From: Zygnema cylindricum
Taxonomy: Eukaryota; Streptophyta; Zygnematophyceae; Zygnematales; Zygnemataceae
Reading direction: 5' to 3'
Assembly: GCA_037447655.1 (NCBI GenBank)
Contig: JBBHKE010002503.1
Location: 239,102-303,101 of the forward strand
DNA: 64,000 bases
How positions within the stretch are numbered: position 1 is the first letter of the stretch; every line of letters begins with the position of its first letter. Under the pieces are notes generated by a model, which had not been told where the DNA came from, ran no database searches, and saw nothing but the letters and a program-made list of their open reading frames with translations. Both the position numbers and the translations under genes were made by a program. Below are positions 31,641 through 41,665 of this stretch, one piece after another.

Positions 31641-33044
31641 CCTGTCCTCTTTACCCTAAAAAGACAAGTGGTTGTTTTCAGTACTGTAGCGGGCGTGATG
31701 AAAGTCTAACAAAGATTCCCTCAAAATCCACTATCCTGGTCCAAAAGATTCTGGTAATCGACCCCGGAAGGAAAACGACCGAAGCCCCAAAAATGACTAC
31801 TAAAGAGAGAACAAAGATACTTTCACTCAAAAAAATGAAAAGATAAAATATAGATATGCTGTCTCAGAATCAACAATATCACCTAGTCCTAGAAAATCAC
31901 AGAATAAAGGCAGAATGTAGAATTATAGCAAGCTAGCTCAACATATCCCCAAGACGTAACGCTGACAACAAGAGTAGATGAAATCTCTCTCGTAGACACT
32001 GGAACAGGTAAGGCCTCCTAAACTCCTTGGTTTCCGCAACCCGGAACCAGCAAGACCCTTCTCGGTTTCCAACAAACAACATTCCCAAATCGCCTAAACA
32101 AAAAAGATAGTGCCAACCACCAAACCAGATTACGATTTCCACAAAAGACGGATGCAAAACCAAGATGGCAAAAGGGTTACAATCACATGTAAAACAAAAG
32201 TTCTCCACAAGAAAGTTTGCTGGAATTTCTAGGGTTTTTCTCAAGAGACAGTACTGAAAAGCGCAACCTTGTCTTCGACTAAGTGCCTTATCACGTTAGC
32301 GCTTGTCCAGTTTCAGGTCCAAAAGTCAAACCAACGCTATTAGCCAATGAGTGGCAAACAACAGCAACCGAACTCACATAAGACAAAACAATGTGTACTA
32401 CACTTAGGGCAAAAAGTCAGACCTTTGACTACGGCTAGATCCGCGGCCGGAAGTTATTATTTGTTCCACAGTTTTAAGATAAAGTACTAAAAGGCACGCA
32501 AGTGCCAAGCTTTGACTTAATGAAATAAATGGACCACTGGTCAGCTGAATCTGAACTGAATCGATACAGATAGCTAAAAGAATAATCTAGATTAGAGTCC
32601 GGAAGTCTAAGTGGCAACCCACAATGTACCCCCCCCACTAGGTCTGGTGGAAACTAGTGCTATGTAACGGAACTGCGATCTTTCAAAAGGCACAATTTTG
32701 TCGTCCGGCCTCTGTTAGGTGCGACATAAAGTGCGTCTTGTTTAGTGGAGGAAATACTATAATCCTTCTGGCTAGTTGTGTTTGCTTCTCCGTATCTGAG
32801 AACAGTACGGGTCGGAAGGGTACGGAAATCCTCAGAAATATAAAAGGGTGCCTGAAAAGCACTCGAGCTTGACACTTTTCCTGTCGACCCGTTGCCTACT
32901 GAACGTACAGCACACTATCTTAGTCCTCTGTTATTGTAACACTATTTGAGGTAAGTATTACAGGTTTTCATTTCCCAAAATATTCTAAGTCCTTAATTCC
33001 TCCTCACAGCTCTATCTACTAAGTAAAGATTTCCAATTTCAACA
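31641..33044 (-). other. 5' LTR and undefined leader of Copia-4
   Basis: The end at 33044 is an LTR start shared with 29106. The stretch down to about 31640 has no recognised coding sequence. One minus-strand frame of 103 codons (32244-31933) is Phe/Leu-rich and matches nothing I know. Between this and integrase there is no gag, protease or primer site, so these were deleted or replaced. Confidence 0.4.
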
Positions 33045-33274
33045 ATTTCTTCATCTCAAGATACGATTTTACAAAGTCTTTTATCATTGAGAGCTTCAAG
33101 ACTTTGAGGCAGTGGAGATTCTTCTTTCTCTAATCACATCCGCAGTCACATCCGCTTTTCCGTCCACAATGGGTGACAAGTCATTTTCCTTGAAATATGA
33201 GTTGTACATATCTTCCGAGTATAAGTAGTCAATTACATCAAAAATAGGCAATTTGGGCGGTGGGACCATAACCT
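33045..33274 (-). pseudogene. Copia-5 gag start and primer-binding site
   Basis: On the minus strand, 33274-33260 reads GGTTATGGTCCCACC, one base from the initiator tRNA-Met half-tRNA complement. Gag follows with P-P-K-L-P-I-F-D and the S-Y-F-K-E-N-D-L-S-P-I-V block shared with Copia-6 and Copia-8, then stops and frame changes. The gag ends at 33045 in the M-K-K region, where the Copia-4 LTR begins. Confidence 0.7.
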
Positions 33275-33977
33275 TTTGTCGGTCATGGGCATTTAGACTC
33301 GGGTGTGATCCACTCCCACTAGGAGTCACACTTGCACTAGCTGGGATATTCGTCCTTGGAGCAGCAGGTGAGCACTAGGGCTAATCAGAGCACTTACAAC
33401 AAGAGCTGAGCCATCAGTAGACATGACAGCAGAAACAAACTCAAAGAGAAATGCTTAGTAGACTATATCTATAGTGTAAGATATGTAACTCCAAATGAAA
33501 GAGGTCTTCTAACCAAACAAACACGTACTACAAGCAAATCAAAGACAATAGAGCACAAAACACCTTCAACTACACTCAATGCTCTCATTTCCTTAAGTCT
33601 TGTGTAGAACGTATATTCTATGATGATTTGTTCAATCCTAATTGAACGAAATACTTAAAATATCTAGAAAATTTCTAAAAGATCTAGAAAACATCTAAAA
33701 CATATCTACAGGGTTCACCTAAATATCTACTGATAAAAATCTAAGAACTTGGACCAAAATTGTCTAGTAACAATATCTAGACCCTAAAAATTCGGGAGAT
33801 ATGTTTCGCGTCTACATTCATAGGCGGTCGTACTCACTAATTTACTTAGAGATAACTATTCAGGTAGATACTTAAAATGCACACTAAATAAAGCTAATAT
33901 TGAATAGTTAGTTGTCCAAAAATATTCTAAGTCATAAACTCAGATTCTTGAGACTTACTAAAGCTTACTTTTCAATA
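33275..33977 (-). repeat. 5' LTR of Copia-5
   Basis: This 703-bp LTR (minus strand) starts TATTGAAAAGTAAGC and ends CCGACAAAA before the primer site. It matches the LTRs of Copia-6, -8 and -9 and encodes a decayed copy of the same Gag leader (S-V-T-P-S-G-S-G-S). It is inserted in the paralogous 3' flank of PI4K next to AAAACTAG. Confidence 0.75.
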
Positions 33978-34222
33978 AAAACTAGAATGTTGGTTTAAGA
34001 TTAGGTCGCCTTTTTACTATCTGCTTGTCGCGTCTAACAGCCGGTCAATGCAGAAATACGTAAAACGTTGTGTTCAAAACAAGGAACCAATACTTATATG
34101 AATAACAAGATAAAACCCCAATACACTTCACTACAAAGCGAAGATCTAAATAGCTCAATAAACTAAGTTGCGGCAACATCAATTTTGCTCACTGATTGTT
34201 TGCCTCTGTGTTGCTTTTTTTT
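33978..34222 (-). repeat. copy of the PI4K 3' flanking sequence
   Basis: This 245-bp stretch aligns by eye with 46888-47097. Shared words include CTACAAAGCG, TGCTCAC and TTTGCCT(C/G)TGTG(T/C)TGCTTTT. It is cut by Copia-6 at a T-run, and the homology resumes after Copia-6 at 39630. It therefore marks the distal part of a segmental duplication of the kinase gene. Confidence 0.65.
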
Positions 34223-34849
34223 TATTGAAAAGTAAGTTTTAGTAAGTCTTAGAAATTTGAGTCTAGGACTTAGAATATTTTTGGAATACCAACTGTTCAA
34301 TATTGACCAAATTTAGTGTAGATTTGTTGTAGTATCTACACGAATAGTTATCTTTAAGTAAATTAGTGTGTAGGGCCGCCAATTAATGAGGACATGATAA
34401 AAATCACCCGGAGTTTTAGGGTATAGATATTGTTAGTAGACAATTCTGGTCCAAACACTTAGATTTTTGTTAGAAGGTTGTTTGATGAACCCTGTACATA
34501 CGTTTTAAATGTTTTCTAGATTTTTTGAGTATTTAGTTCAATTAGGATTGATGAGTTCTATACGAAATGTATATTCTACACATGAGTTAATGAAATGAGA
34601 GCACTAAGTGCACTTTAAGGTGTTTTCTGTTCTATTGTCCTTGAATTGCTTGTAGTATTTGTTTATCTGGTTGAAAGACCTCTCTCACTTAAAGCTACAT
34701 ATCTTACAACAAAGATCTAGTCAAATAGGTATTTTTTCAAAGGTTTGTTCTGCTATTATGTCTACTTATGGCTCTGTCCCTGCTGCTGCAAGTGTGACGC
34801 CTAGTGGGAGTGAAACACAGCCAAGTCATAATGCCCATGACCTACAACA
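34223..34849 (+). repeat. 5' LTR of Copia-6
   Basis: This 627-bp LTR starts TATTGAAAAG and ends CTACAACA. Its last ~90 bp encode the start of Gag from ATG 34758. The LTRs of Copia-8 and Copia-9 match it along their length. Confidence 0.85.
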
Positions 34850-35750
34850 GGTTATGGGCCCACCGCCCAAATTGCCAATTTTTGATGGAACTGACTTCTT
34901 GTATTGGGAAGATATGTTGAGCATATATTTCGAGGAGAGGGACTTATCACCCATTGTGGAAGGAACTGCCGATGAGACTGCACCGGATTGGAGAAAGAAG
35001 AATCTCCACTGTCTCAACGTCTTGAAACAAGCAATGACAAAAGATTTGGTAATGTTGTATCTTGAGTTTAAGAAAGCTTGTGAATTTTGATTTAGCATAC
35101 GTGCTATTTATTTTCAGCTAGATGTTAGAGTGTAGACTAACATAGCCACTCATATCTTTGAATTTATGTATTCATGGGTAGTATGTCAAATCATTGTCAT
35201 GCTATGAAAAGGTTGTTCCTTCATAATACTAGTGCAAGTGGGGACATTTTGTCCCCTCAGCATGTTATGTTATTGATGAGACCTTTACGTGATGAGTATA
35301 AGGGAGCCATAGATAAGCTTAGGGCTCTTCCACAACGTCAATCGAACATAACATTAGCAATTCAGTTTATTTTGAGCGAAGAAGCTAACCAGATGTCCCA
35401 AAGAGGTAGTAGTAATTCTGTTCAGGCTTTAGCTAACCAGTTTTCGGACTCTAAAATTGGTTGTGGCAGTGGTAGTGGCAGTGGTAGAGGTAGTGGACCT
35501 AGAAGGTCACCTTTGACTTGATATTACTGTGATGAAAAGGGCCATGTTTTGGGTTGTGTAATGCCTACAAGAGAGCCAAAGATACCGGAAATTTTCGCTA
35601 TGGTTGGGACGAAAGCCAAGTTCCATCTACATCAAATGGACGCCCAACAGCATTTTCCAATGCACTTAAAGAGGAGGAAGTGAGTAGCTTTCCCATCAAC
35701 AGCGAGAAGAAATACTTTGCGATGGCACAAGCAACAGAAGGCGTGGAGGA
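34758..35750 (+). pseudogene. Copia-6 gag, broken; starts inside the LTR
   Basis: Gag opens at ATG 34758 in the LTR with a small Ala/Ser/Pro leader (A-A-S-V-T-P-S-G-S). It passes through the primer site and continues P-P-K-L-P-I-F-D-G-T-D-F-L-Y-W-E-D-M. A TGA at 35088 interrupts it in E-F-*-F. The rest is in other frames, 35174-35521, and ends in a Gly/Ser run. The zinc knuckle has lost its first Cys to a stop (*-Y-Y-C-D-E-K-G-H) and is frameshifted after the His. Copia-8 keeps the intact form CYYCDEKGHVFKIC. Confidence 0.8.
34850..34864 (+). other. half-tRNA primer-binding site of Copia-6, inside the Gag frame
   Basis: GGTTATGGGCCCACC is an exact complement of the initiator tRNA-Met anticodon stem-loop. 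It is read in frame within Gag: the codons span Q-V-M-G-P-P, continuing the frame opened at 34758 in the LTR. Confidence 0.85.
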
Positions 35751-37302
35751 AGACGAATGGATAATGGACTCTGGTGCATCAGCACACATGTGCCCCAATC
35801 GCCATCTTTTTGAGAGTATTCAATCTATTTCACCCATCAAAATTTATTTTAGTGATGATACATTTGTTGAGTCGAAAGTAAAGGGGAGGGTGTCACTTAT
35901 GTTGAATGTAGATGGAAAACCTGTGAAAAGGGTCTTGGAAGATGTGTTGCATGTTCCAGCTTTTAAAAGAAACTTTTTCTCTATGTCAGTGGTAGAAAAG
36001 AAAGGTTTTAAGACTATATCTGAGAATTGAAAGAAAACAGTTAGTAAGAATGGGAAAATAGTTGCAGAAGGATTTGCTGGAGGTAACAATTTGTATCAGT
36101 TGAGTCTTGCAAATGATAATGACAATGATGTTATGTACTCAAGTGTAATCAGTGATTGTGATTTATGGCATAAACGTTTAGGGCATGTGAATTATGATAG
36201 ATTAGAAAAGATGGTAAATCAAAAAATGGTGAAAGGTGTAAAAATTAGTCAAAAACTAGCATCAAATGTATGTGATGGTTGTGCAATGGGAAAAATTCAT
36301 AAGTTGCCTTTCCCTTCGCAAATTGATCATAGAAGTAGTAGGGTGCTAGAACTAATTTATTCAGATGTATGGGGGCTATCTAGGTATCCATCTGTGGGAG
36401 GTGCTAAGTTTATGCTTACTTTTACTGATGACTATAGTAGATTTACTACAGTTTATTTTTTGAAAAGTAAGGATGAAGGTTTTTCAAAATTTAAAGAGTA
36501 TAAGGCTTGGGTTTAAAATTTGCATGAAAGAAAGATAGCGCGATTCAAATCTGATAATCGAGGGGAGTACATTTCTAATGAGTTTGCAGAATTCCTCATA
36601 TTACATGGAATCTCACGTCAGCTAACTCTTCCTTATTCTCCGGAACAAAATGGTGTTTCAGAGAAAATGAATAGGACCATATCAGAGTGTGCTAGGACGA
36701 TGATGGCTGATATGGACATAGATTTCAAATTTTGGGCAGAGGCTATGAATAATGCAGCTTATGTGAGAACCAGGCTAGAGACAAGGGCAGTAAAGGATAA
36801 AACTCCCTATGAAATGTGGATTGGACACAAACTAGATATAAGTCACTTCAAAGTTTTTGGGAGTAAGGTATTCTTGCTAGATAATGATCCACAAAAATGG
36901 AAATTAGAGCCTGAAGGTATACCAGGGATATTTCTAGGGTATGATGATCATTCCAAGGGTTATAAAGTATATGACATTAAGAGAAATAGAGTTGTGGTAG
37001 CCAGAAACATCATAGTGAAGGATGAGGGAAAAGGAGTAGATGTATTTAATCAGCATACAGATGAAAAGAAAGATAGAAGTGTTGATTATATCTTTTTAGA
37101 GGAAAATCCTATGTTTTTCAAGAAAAATGTAGAAAATGAATCTGGTTTAACTCAAAATGACTTCGAATCATCTTCTCCACCCGAAACATGGAGTGTTATG
37201 CTTGAAAGAGTTATAGACTCTTCTCTACCTCAAGGCGAACTGAATTACAAAAGCAATAACATGTATCGAGGAGGAGGACCCAACCATCTATACCAGCATT
37301 AG
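35751..37302 (+). pseudogene. Copia-6 protease and integrase, nearly intact
   Basis: The protease motif W-I-M-D-S-G-A-S-A-H-M-C is intact at about 35760. A TGA at 36028 follows K-T-I-S-E-N. The zinc module D-L-W-H-K-R-L-G-H...C-D-G-C-A-M-G-K is at 36165-36300. A TAA at 36514 replaces a residue after Y-K-A-W-V. The core has Y-S-D-V-W-G, K-S-D-N-R-G-E-Y and G-V-S-E-K-M-N-R, so all three acidic residues are kept. The integrase C-terminus G-I-F-L-G-Y-D-D and a Ser/Asp-rich linker run to 37302. Confidence 0.85.
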
Positions 37303-38960
37303 AATTTCGAGGTGGAGTTAGGCTAAGTGCAAGACTCAAGGGAGAAAATGGAGCCTTTGCTCATTTAGCACATAAAGAATAGCCTCTAACATTTAAAGAA
37401 GCTTTTTCGAGTAATGAAAGGGAACATTGGGTGGAAGGCTTCAATGAGGAAATGAAGTCCATCATAGAAGCCCAAACTTGGGATCTGGTGGAACTTCCTC
37501 CACGAAGAAAGGCTATTGGAAGTAAATGGGTGTTTAATTAAAATTGAACCCAGATAATTCCATAGATATGCATAAGGCTCTCTTGGTTGCTAAGGGATAT
37601 AATCAAAAGGAGGGGATAGATTATGAAAAAACTTTTTCACCAGTTGTAAGGTTTCATCTGTCCCCATCTTACTTACATTAGCTGCCATAGAGGATTTTGA
37701 CATCCACCAAATGGATGTTAAAACTGCCTTTTTGCATGGTGATTTAGATGAGGTCATTTATATGAAGCAGCTAGAGGGTTATGAGGAAGTAAGAAAAGAA
37801 AATATTGTGTGCAGACTTTTAAAATCTTTGTATGGCCATTAACATGCCCTTAGGCAATGGAACCGAAAGTTAGATGAGTTTTTGACAGATTAGGATTTAC
37901 TAGAATTAGCTCAGATCATTCAGTATATGTGATGTGTGGTGATAATCCTGATGAGGTGATATTCATTGTTGTGTATGTTGATGATTTGTTGCTAATTAGT
38001 AGGAACAAAGAAGGAATTGCTATAGTAAAACACGCTTTTAATTCACAATTTGAAATGAAGGATTTGGGTGAGGCAAAATATATCCTTGGAATACAAGTTG
38101 AAAGAGATAGAGAAAAGAAAATAATAAGGCTAACTAAAAAAAAAGCGATAGGAAACATGTTGGAAAAATTTGGCTTGGCTGATGTCAAAGGTTGTGTAAC
38201 TCCTATGGAGTATAAGCAAAAACTTGAAGGAATAGAGCATGAGTTTGGAGTCATAATAGATGAGGAACTTAGTGCAAAACAACAAAAATTTTTGTCCCTA
38301 GTACCCTACAGATAAGTAGTAGGAAGTCTAATTTACTTCATGAATTGCACTAGGTCAGATATAGCTGCAGCTATTAGTGTGTTGAGTAGAAGTCTACAAA
38401 ATCCATAAAAGAGAGACTTAGAGGCTCCAATAAGGGTCTTAAGATATCTTGTTGGGACTAGAAATCTTTGGCTTACTTTGGGAGGGGACAAGGTTAGCAT
38501 TTATACTTAGAGTGATGCTAGCTATGGTCATGTGCCTAGTAGGAAGTCTACAACTGGGTGTGTCATTTAAATTGGAAGTGGAACTTGTAGTTGGAGTAGT
38601 AAACTCCAAAAGGTCACGGCTCAATCTACTATGGAAGCCTAATACATGGCTACGAGTGCAGCCTTGAAAGAGCTGCCTTGGATTAAGGCATTTCTTCAAA
38701 AATTGGGGTTTACATAACACGGAACACAAATAATGTGGTCCGACAATCAGGCAACCATTTCTGTGGCTACAAACCCAAGTCACCATTTTAAGAGTAAAAA
38801 TATGGACATTCGGCTACATTTGGTACGAGAGAAAGTATTTGGAAGAGTAGTCAAACTTTGCTATTTGCCTGATGAGAAAATGGTTGCGGACATGTTGTCA
38901 AAAGCCCTACCCGCTCCTAAGTTGGAGTGCTGCATAATAGCATGTGGTGTAAGTGAGTAA
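37303..38960 (+). pseudogene. Copia-6 reverse transcriptase and RNase H, broken
   Basis: RT starts near 37430 (N-E-E-M-K-S-I-I-E-A-Q-T-W) and shows K-A-I-G-S-K-W-V-F and E-G-I-D-Y-E-K-T-F before frame changes at about 37540 and 37650. The active site V-V-Y-V-D-D-L-L-L is at about 37970-37995 in the open frame 37929-38315. A TAA at 38313 splits it from RNase H, where Y-M-A-T-S-A-A-L-K-E-L and D-N-Q-A-T-I-S-V-A-T-N-P-S-H-H remain. The frame ends at 38960, about 20 bp before the purine tract AAGAGGAG. Confidence 0.8.
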
Positions 38961-38983
38961 GTTTTCTAAAGCTTAAGAGGAGT

Positions 38984-39629
38984 ATTGAAAAGTAAGTTTT
39001 AGTAAGTCTTAGAAATTTGAGTCTAGGACTTAGAATAATTTTTGAATACCAACTGTTCAATATGACCAAATTAAGTGTAGATTTGTTGTAGTATCTACAC
39101 GAATAGTTATCTTTAAGTAAATTAGTGTGTAGGGACGCCAATTAATGTGGACGTGATAAAAATCACCCGGATTTTTAGGGTATAGATATTGTTAGTGGAC
39201 AATTCTGGTCCAAACACTTAGATTTTTGTCAGTAGGGTGTCTGGTGAACCATGTACATACGTTTTTGATGTTTTCTAGATCTTTTAGATGTTTTCTAGAT
39301 ATTTTGAGTATTTAGTTCAATTAGGATTGATCAATTCAATACAGAATGTACATTCTACACAAGAGTTAAGGAAATGAGAACACTAAGTGCACTTTAAGGT
39401 GTTTTCTGTTCTATTGTCCTTGTATTGCTTGTAATGTTTGTTTATCTGGTTGAAAGACCTCTCTCACTTAAAGCTACATATCTTACAACATATATTTAGT
39501 CAAATAGGTATTTTTTCAAAGGTTTGCTTCTGCTATCATGTTTACTAATGGCTCTATCCCTGCTGGTGCAAGTGTGACGCCTAGTGGGAGTGAAACAGAG
39601 CCAAGTCAGAATGCCCATGCCTTACATCA
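38984..39629 (+). repeat. 3' LTR of Copia-6
   Basis: This ~646-bp LTR starts TATTGAAAAG after AAGAGGAG and ends TTACATCA at 39629. It carries its own copy of the Gag-leader frame from ATG 39538, which runs out into flanking DNA. Confidence 0.85.
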
Positions 39630-41022
39630 TTTTGAATCTCAAATAACATCTCTACAAAAATTAAACAGAAAAACAAGAATTTCTATTTTGTATAACAAAA
39701 GAACATTTTCCAACGATTTTTCCAAAACAGATAGACTGTCCACCAGCCTTTTTAGAACTTGATGCACAACATCACTAAAGATAAATTCACCAAACCAAAA
39801 AGCTTTTTGACTTCTTGAAATGAAAGGCACGTCTTGTCCATATACGTGGCAAACAGTACATAGTGCTTCCTAGCACTTTGTTAACATCACTATCACAATA
39901 CCTTATGTACAATACTCAAACTAAAATAGAGTGTAGTGACCCAAAAAAAAATTCCAACATACAACTACTCCGAATCGAAAAGCACGAAAAGCCAAAAATG
40001 AGCTCCATCCGATAGCATCTCCTCCTAGAGCTCCATTTAGAACTCTAACTTAAATTGCCATAAAACTCCAGCTTTAACTTGCATGAAGTACCGAACCTCT
40101 TGGCACTTAAACTATTTACTTCCTTCCGATGTGCCAAGGCTTCATCCATGAGACCTTTCACTATAGTGAGATATCAACTCTAAGTCTGGTCACTCATTTC
40201 ACCGAAAACGAGAGCACTGTCCTTCGAAAAAGCTCTCTCTAGTTCCTCTTCATTACCGTAGGCAAAACCACCTCTGGATATTTTTGAGGGATAAAACCGG
40301 CTACAGATTTAGTGAGCACTGCAATAAACATGGATTGATGGAGCTCTCACAATAGGACTTGGTGGGAAATCCACATCACAGTCAAAGTTCAAGGTTCGGC
40401 AGGAGAAAGCCGCTATATTAGAGGAGACTCGAGGACAATTGCACTTATACTGCGTCGCCAAACTTGGCACCTCTATGTGCGAAACCAAATCCACTGAAGC
40501 TGGCGAAGCACTCGAAGAGGAGTCAATCGCAAAGAGTGCCCTTCTCTCCTCAAGTCGAAGCAGTGGCGGAGTGAACGGATGAATTGCCCTTCGAGAAGAT
40601 GCAACAAAGTCTTGACCAGCCATATTCAAGTGTGTCTTCTCTAACATGGACTCCCAACCATTAAGCGAAGTCTTTGCCAAATGCACATCTGGCACTTCTC
40701 CCTTCGGACGTGGGTGTTTCTCAATGTTTGAAACAAAAGAAGGGTAATCATCTTCTTGGTCCATATCGAACTCAAACTACTCTTGAGAGTCGTCATCAAC
40801 ATCAAGGTCCCTCATAGATGGACTACTTTCAAAAAAAGCTAGTTCTTCTGGTTTCCTAAGGACATATAGACACTCCAACTGTTGTTTCGAGCGGTAACAT
40901 ATCATTTCCAACTCACTCCGCTCTTCATCCATCCCTTGAAGCTCCCAGCTCAACATGGACCCGATCTGTGCTAGTGTGAAGCCAATGGCAGCTGCAGGTT
41001 GAAGCAAACTGGTGGAGAGCAC
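39630..41022 (-). pseudogene. PI4K gamma pseudogene: last exon and 3' flank
   Basis: On the minus strand, 41022-40085 matches the last exon of the larger PI4K gene (47577-48478). It includes A-A-A-I-G-F-T-L-A, R-S-E-L-E-M-I-C-Y-R and the C-terminal F-G-T-S-C-K. A TAG replaces Gln after D-D-D-S-Q-E, another stop follows Y-C-S-A-H, and the terminal stop is lost. It carries about 20 extra residues in the acidic linker after N-I-E-K that the larger gene lacks, so it is not simply a recent copy of it. 40084-39630 matches the larger gene's 3' flank. Only the C-terminal third is represented; no kinase core lies nearby. Confidence 0.8.
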
Positions 41023-41249
41023 TGTTGGATTGGCACGTGAAGCCTGTTTAATAGGGGTAGAATATGGAATATCCATACTCGAGCCGCCCGTAAAAAAAGG
41101 GTACGGACCCGCCAGTCTCTATATTGAGCTGGTGGCACAGTGGTAGTGCGTTCGCAGCTGAAGTGAAAGGTTCTAGATTTGAACCCTTGCCGGCTCAATT
41201 CTTTCAAGTGTGGGACATGGTGATTCCCGAATTTCACGGAAATCTAACA
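41023..41249 (+). repeat. 5' LTR of the TRIM
   Basis: This 227-bp LTR contains a tRNA-like unit at 41126-41196 whose acceptor halves (GAGCTGG and CCGGCTC) pair over seven positions, one of them G-T. Its B-box has decayed to GGTTCTAGATTTGAACCC. Confidence 0.88.
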
Positions 41250-41262
41250 TGGTATCAAAGCC
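41250..41262 (+). other. primer-binding site of the TRIM
   Basis: TGGTATCAAAGCC abuts the LTR and differs by one base from the complement of the initiator tRNA-Met 3' end. Confidence 0.85.
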
Positions 41263-41306
41263 AGCGGGATATCGGATGGTTTGACCGGCTTTCCCGTGAG
41301 GGGGGG

Positions 41307-41534
41307 TGTTGGATTGGCACGTGAAGCTAGTTCAATCCGGGGTAGAATATGGAATATCTATACTCGAGCTGCCCGTAAGAAATGGGTACGGACCCGCCAG
41401 TCTCTACATCAAGCTGGTAGCACAGTGGTAGTGAGTTCGCAGCTGAAGTGAAAGGTCCCAGGTTCGAACCCTGGCCGGCTCAGTTTTCCAAAGTGTGGGA
41501 CATGCCGAATCTCGGATTTCACAAAATTCTAACA
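41307..41534 (+). repeat. 3' LTR of the TRIM
   Basis: This 228-bp LTR follows the GAGGGGGG tract (41299-41306) and carries the better preserved tRNA-like unit at 41411-41481. Confidence 0.88.
41411..41481 (+). other. tRNA-like cloverleaf within the TRIM LTR
   Basis: This 71-nt stretch folds as a tRNA. The acceptor stem has six of seven pairs, the D-arm is close to GCAC-AGTGGTA-GTG(C), the anticodon stem is TTCGC/GTGAA, and the T-arm is perfect (CCAGG-TTCGAAC-CCTGG). The A-box TAGCACAGTGG (41418-41428) and B-box GGTTCGAACCC (41461-41471) match the Pol III consensus exactly. The anticodon loop AGCTGAA lacks U33, so a functional tRNA is unlikely. It is present in both LTRs. Confidence 0.75.
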
Positions 41535-41665
41535 AGCGCCAGCACTCTTAGGATAGCCTCAAAAAGCATCGGCAACTCAGATCAAAGCATTTCAACTTCT
41601 CTGTCAACATTGAGTTCCATAATGTACTCCACCTCCTCAGAAGTAAAAGGAAGAGACCCCTACAT
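41535..41665 (-). pseudogene. PI4K gamma pseudogene: start of last exon
   Basis: This is the continuation of the kinase pseudogene across the TRIM. It aligns with 48473-48596, including the S-E-E-(L/V)-E-Y-I-M-E-L region, and loses similarity at about 41665, just past the position of the intron 3' splice site in the larger gene (48590). The duplication therefore ends at or within that intron. Confidence 0.75.

Larger units (their letters stand above)
28438..33044 (-). mobile_element. Copia-4: minus-strand copia without gag
   Basis: RNase H, RT and integrase are read in order from 29127 up to about 31640 on the minus strand. LTR starts (minus strand) TGTTGAAATTGGAAATC lie at 29106 and 33044, and the first ~200 bp of both are alike. 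Beyond that the two flanks diverge, so neither LTR's inner end can be placed. Gag and protease are missing. It lies within the gag of Copia-5. Confidence 0.7.
34223..39629 (+). mobile_element. Copia-6: full-length Ty1/copia element in the PI4K copy
   Basis: This 5,407-bp element has LTRs at 34223-34849 and 38984-39629, a half-tRNA primer site, gag, protease, integrase, RT and RNase H. Flanks TTTTT and TTTTG are a 4-of-5 target-site duplication. The sequence on either side is one continuous paralogue of the PI4K 3' flank, which confirms the borders. Multiple stops show it is no longer active. Confidence 0.88.
41023..41534 (+). mobile_element. TRIM element with tRNA-like LTRs
   Basis: This 512-bp non-coding element has two LTRs (41023-41249 and 41307-41534). 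Both start TGTTGG and end CTAACA. Internally there are only 57 bp: a primer-binding site TGGTATCAAAGCC directly after the first LTR, and a purine tract GAGGGGGG directly before the second. Target-site duplication AGCAC/AGCGC (41018-41022, 41535-41539) interrupts the PI4K pseudogene exon, and removing it restores the alignment exactly. The structure is that of a terminal-repeat retrotransposon in miniature, mobilised in trans by autonomous elements. The LTRs differ at about 30 places, so it is old. Confidence 0.9.

Noticed and set aside
31933-32244. 103-codon minus-strand frame as a gene
   Set aside because: Phe/Leu/Val-rich composition without motif, within the undefined leader of Copia-4; expected by chance.
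28438-33044. A target-site duplication for Copia-4
   Set aside because: ATTTC follows the LTR at 33045, but no matching copy borders a plausible LTR end near 28438.
34223-39629. Copia-6 as an active autonomous element
   Set aside because: Stops at 35088, 36028, 36514 and 38313, plus frameshifts in gag and RT, exclude an intact polyprotein.
41411-41481. A functional tRNA gene
   Set aside because: It folds as a tRNA but lacks U33, the first acceptor pair is a mismatch, and it lies in both LTRs of a TRIM, so it is treated as a tRNA-derived module.
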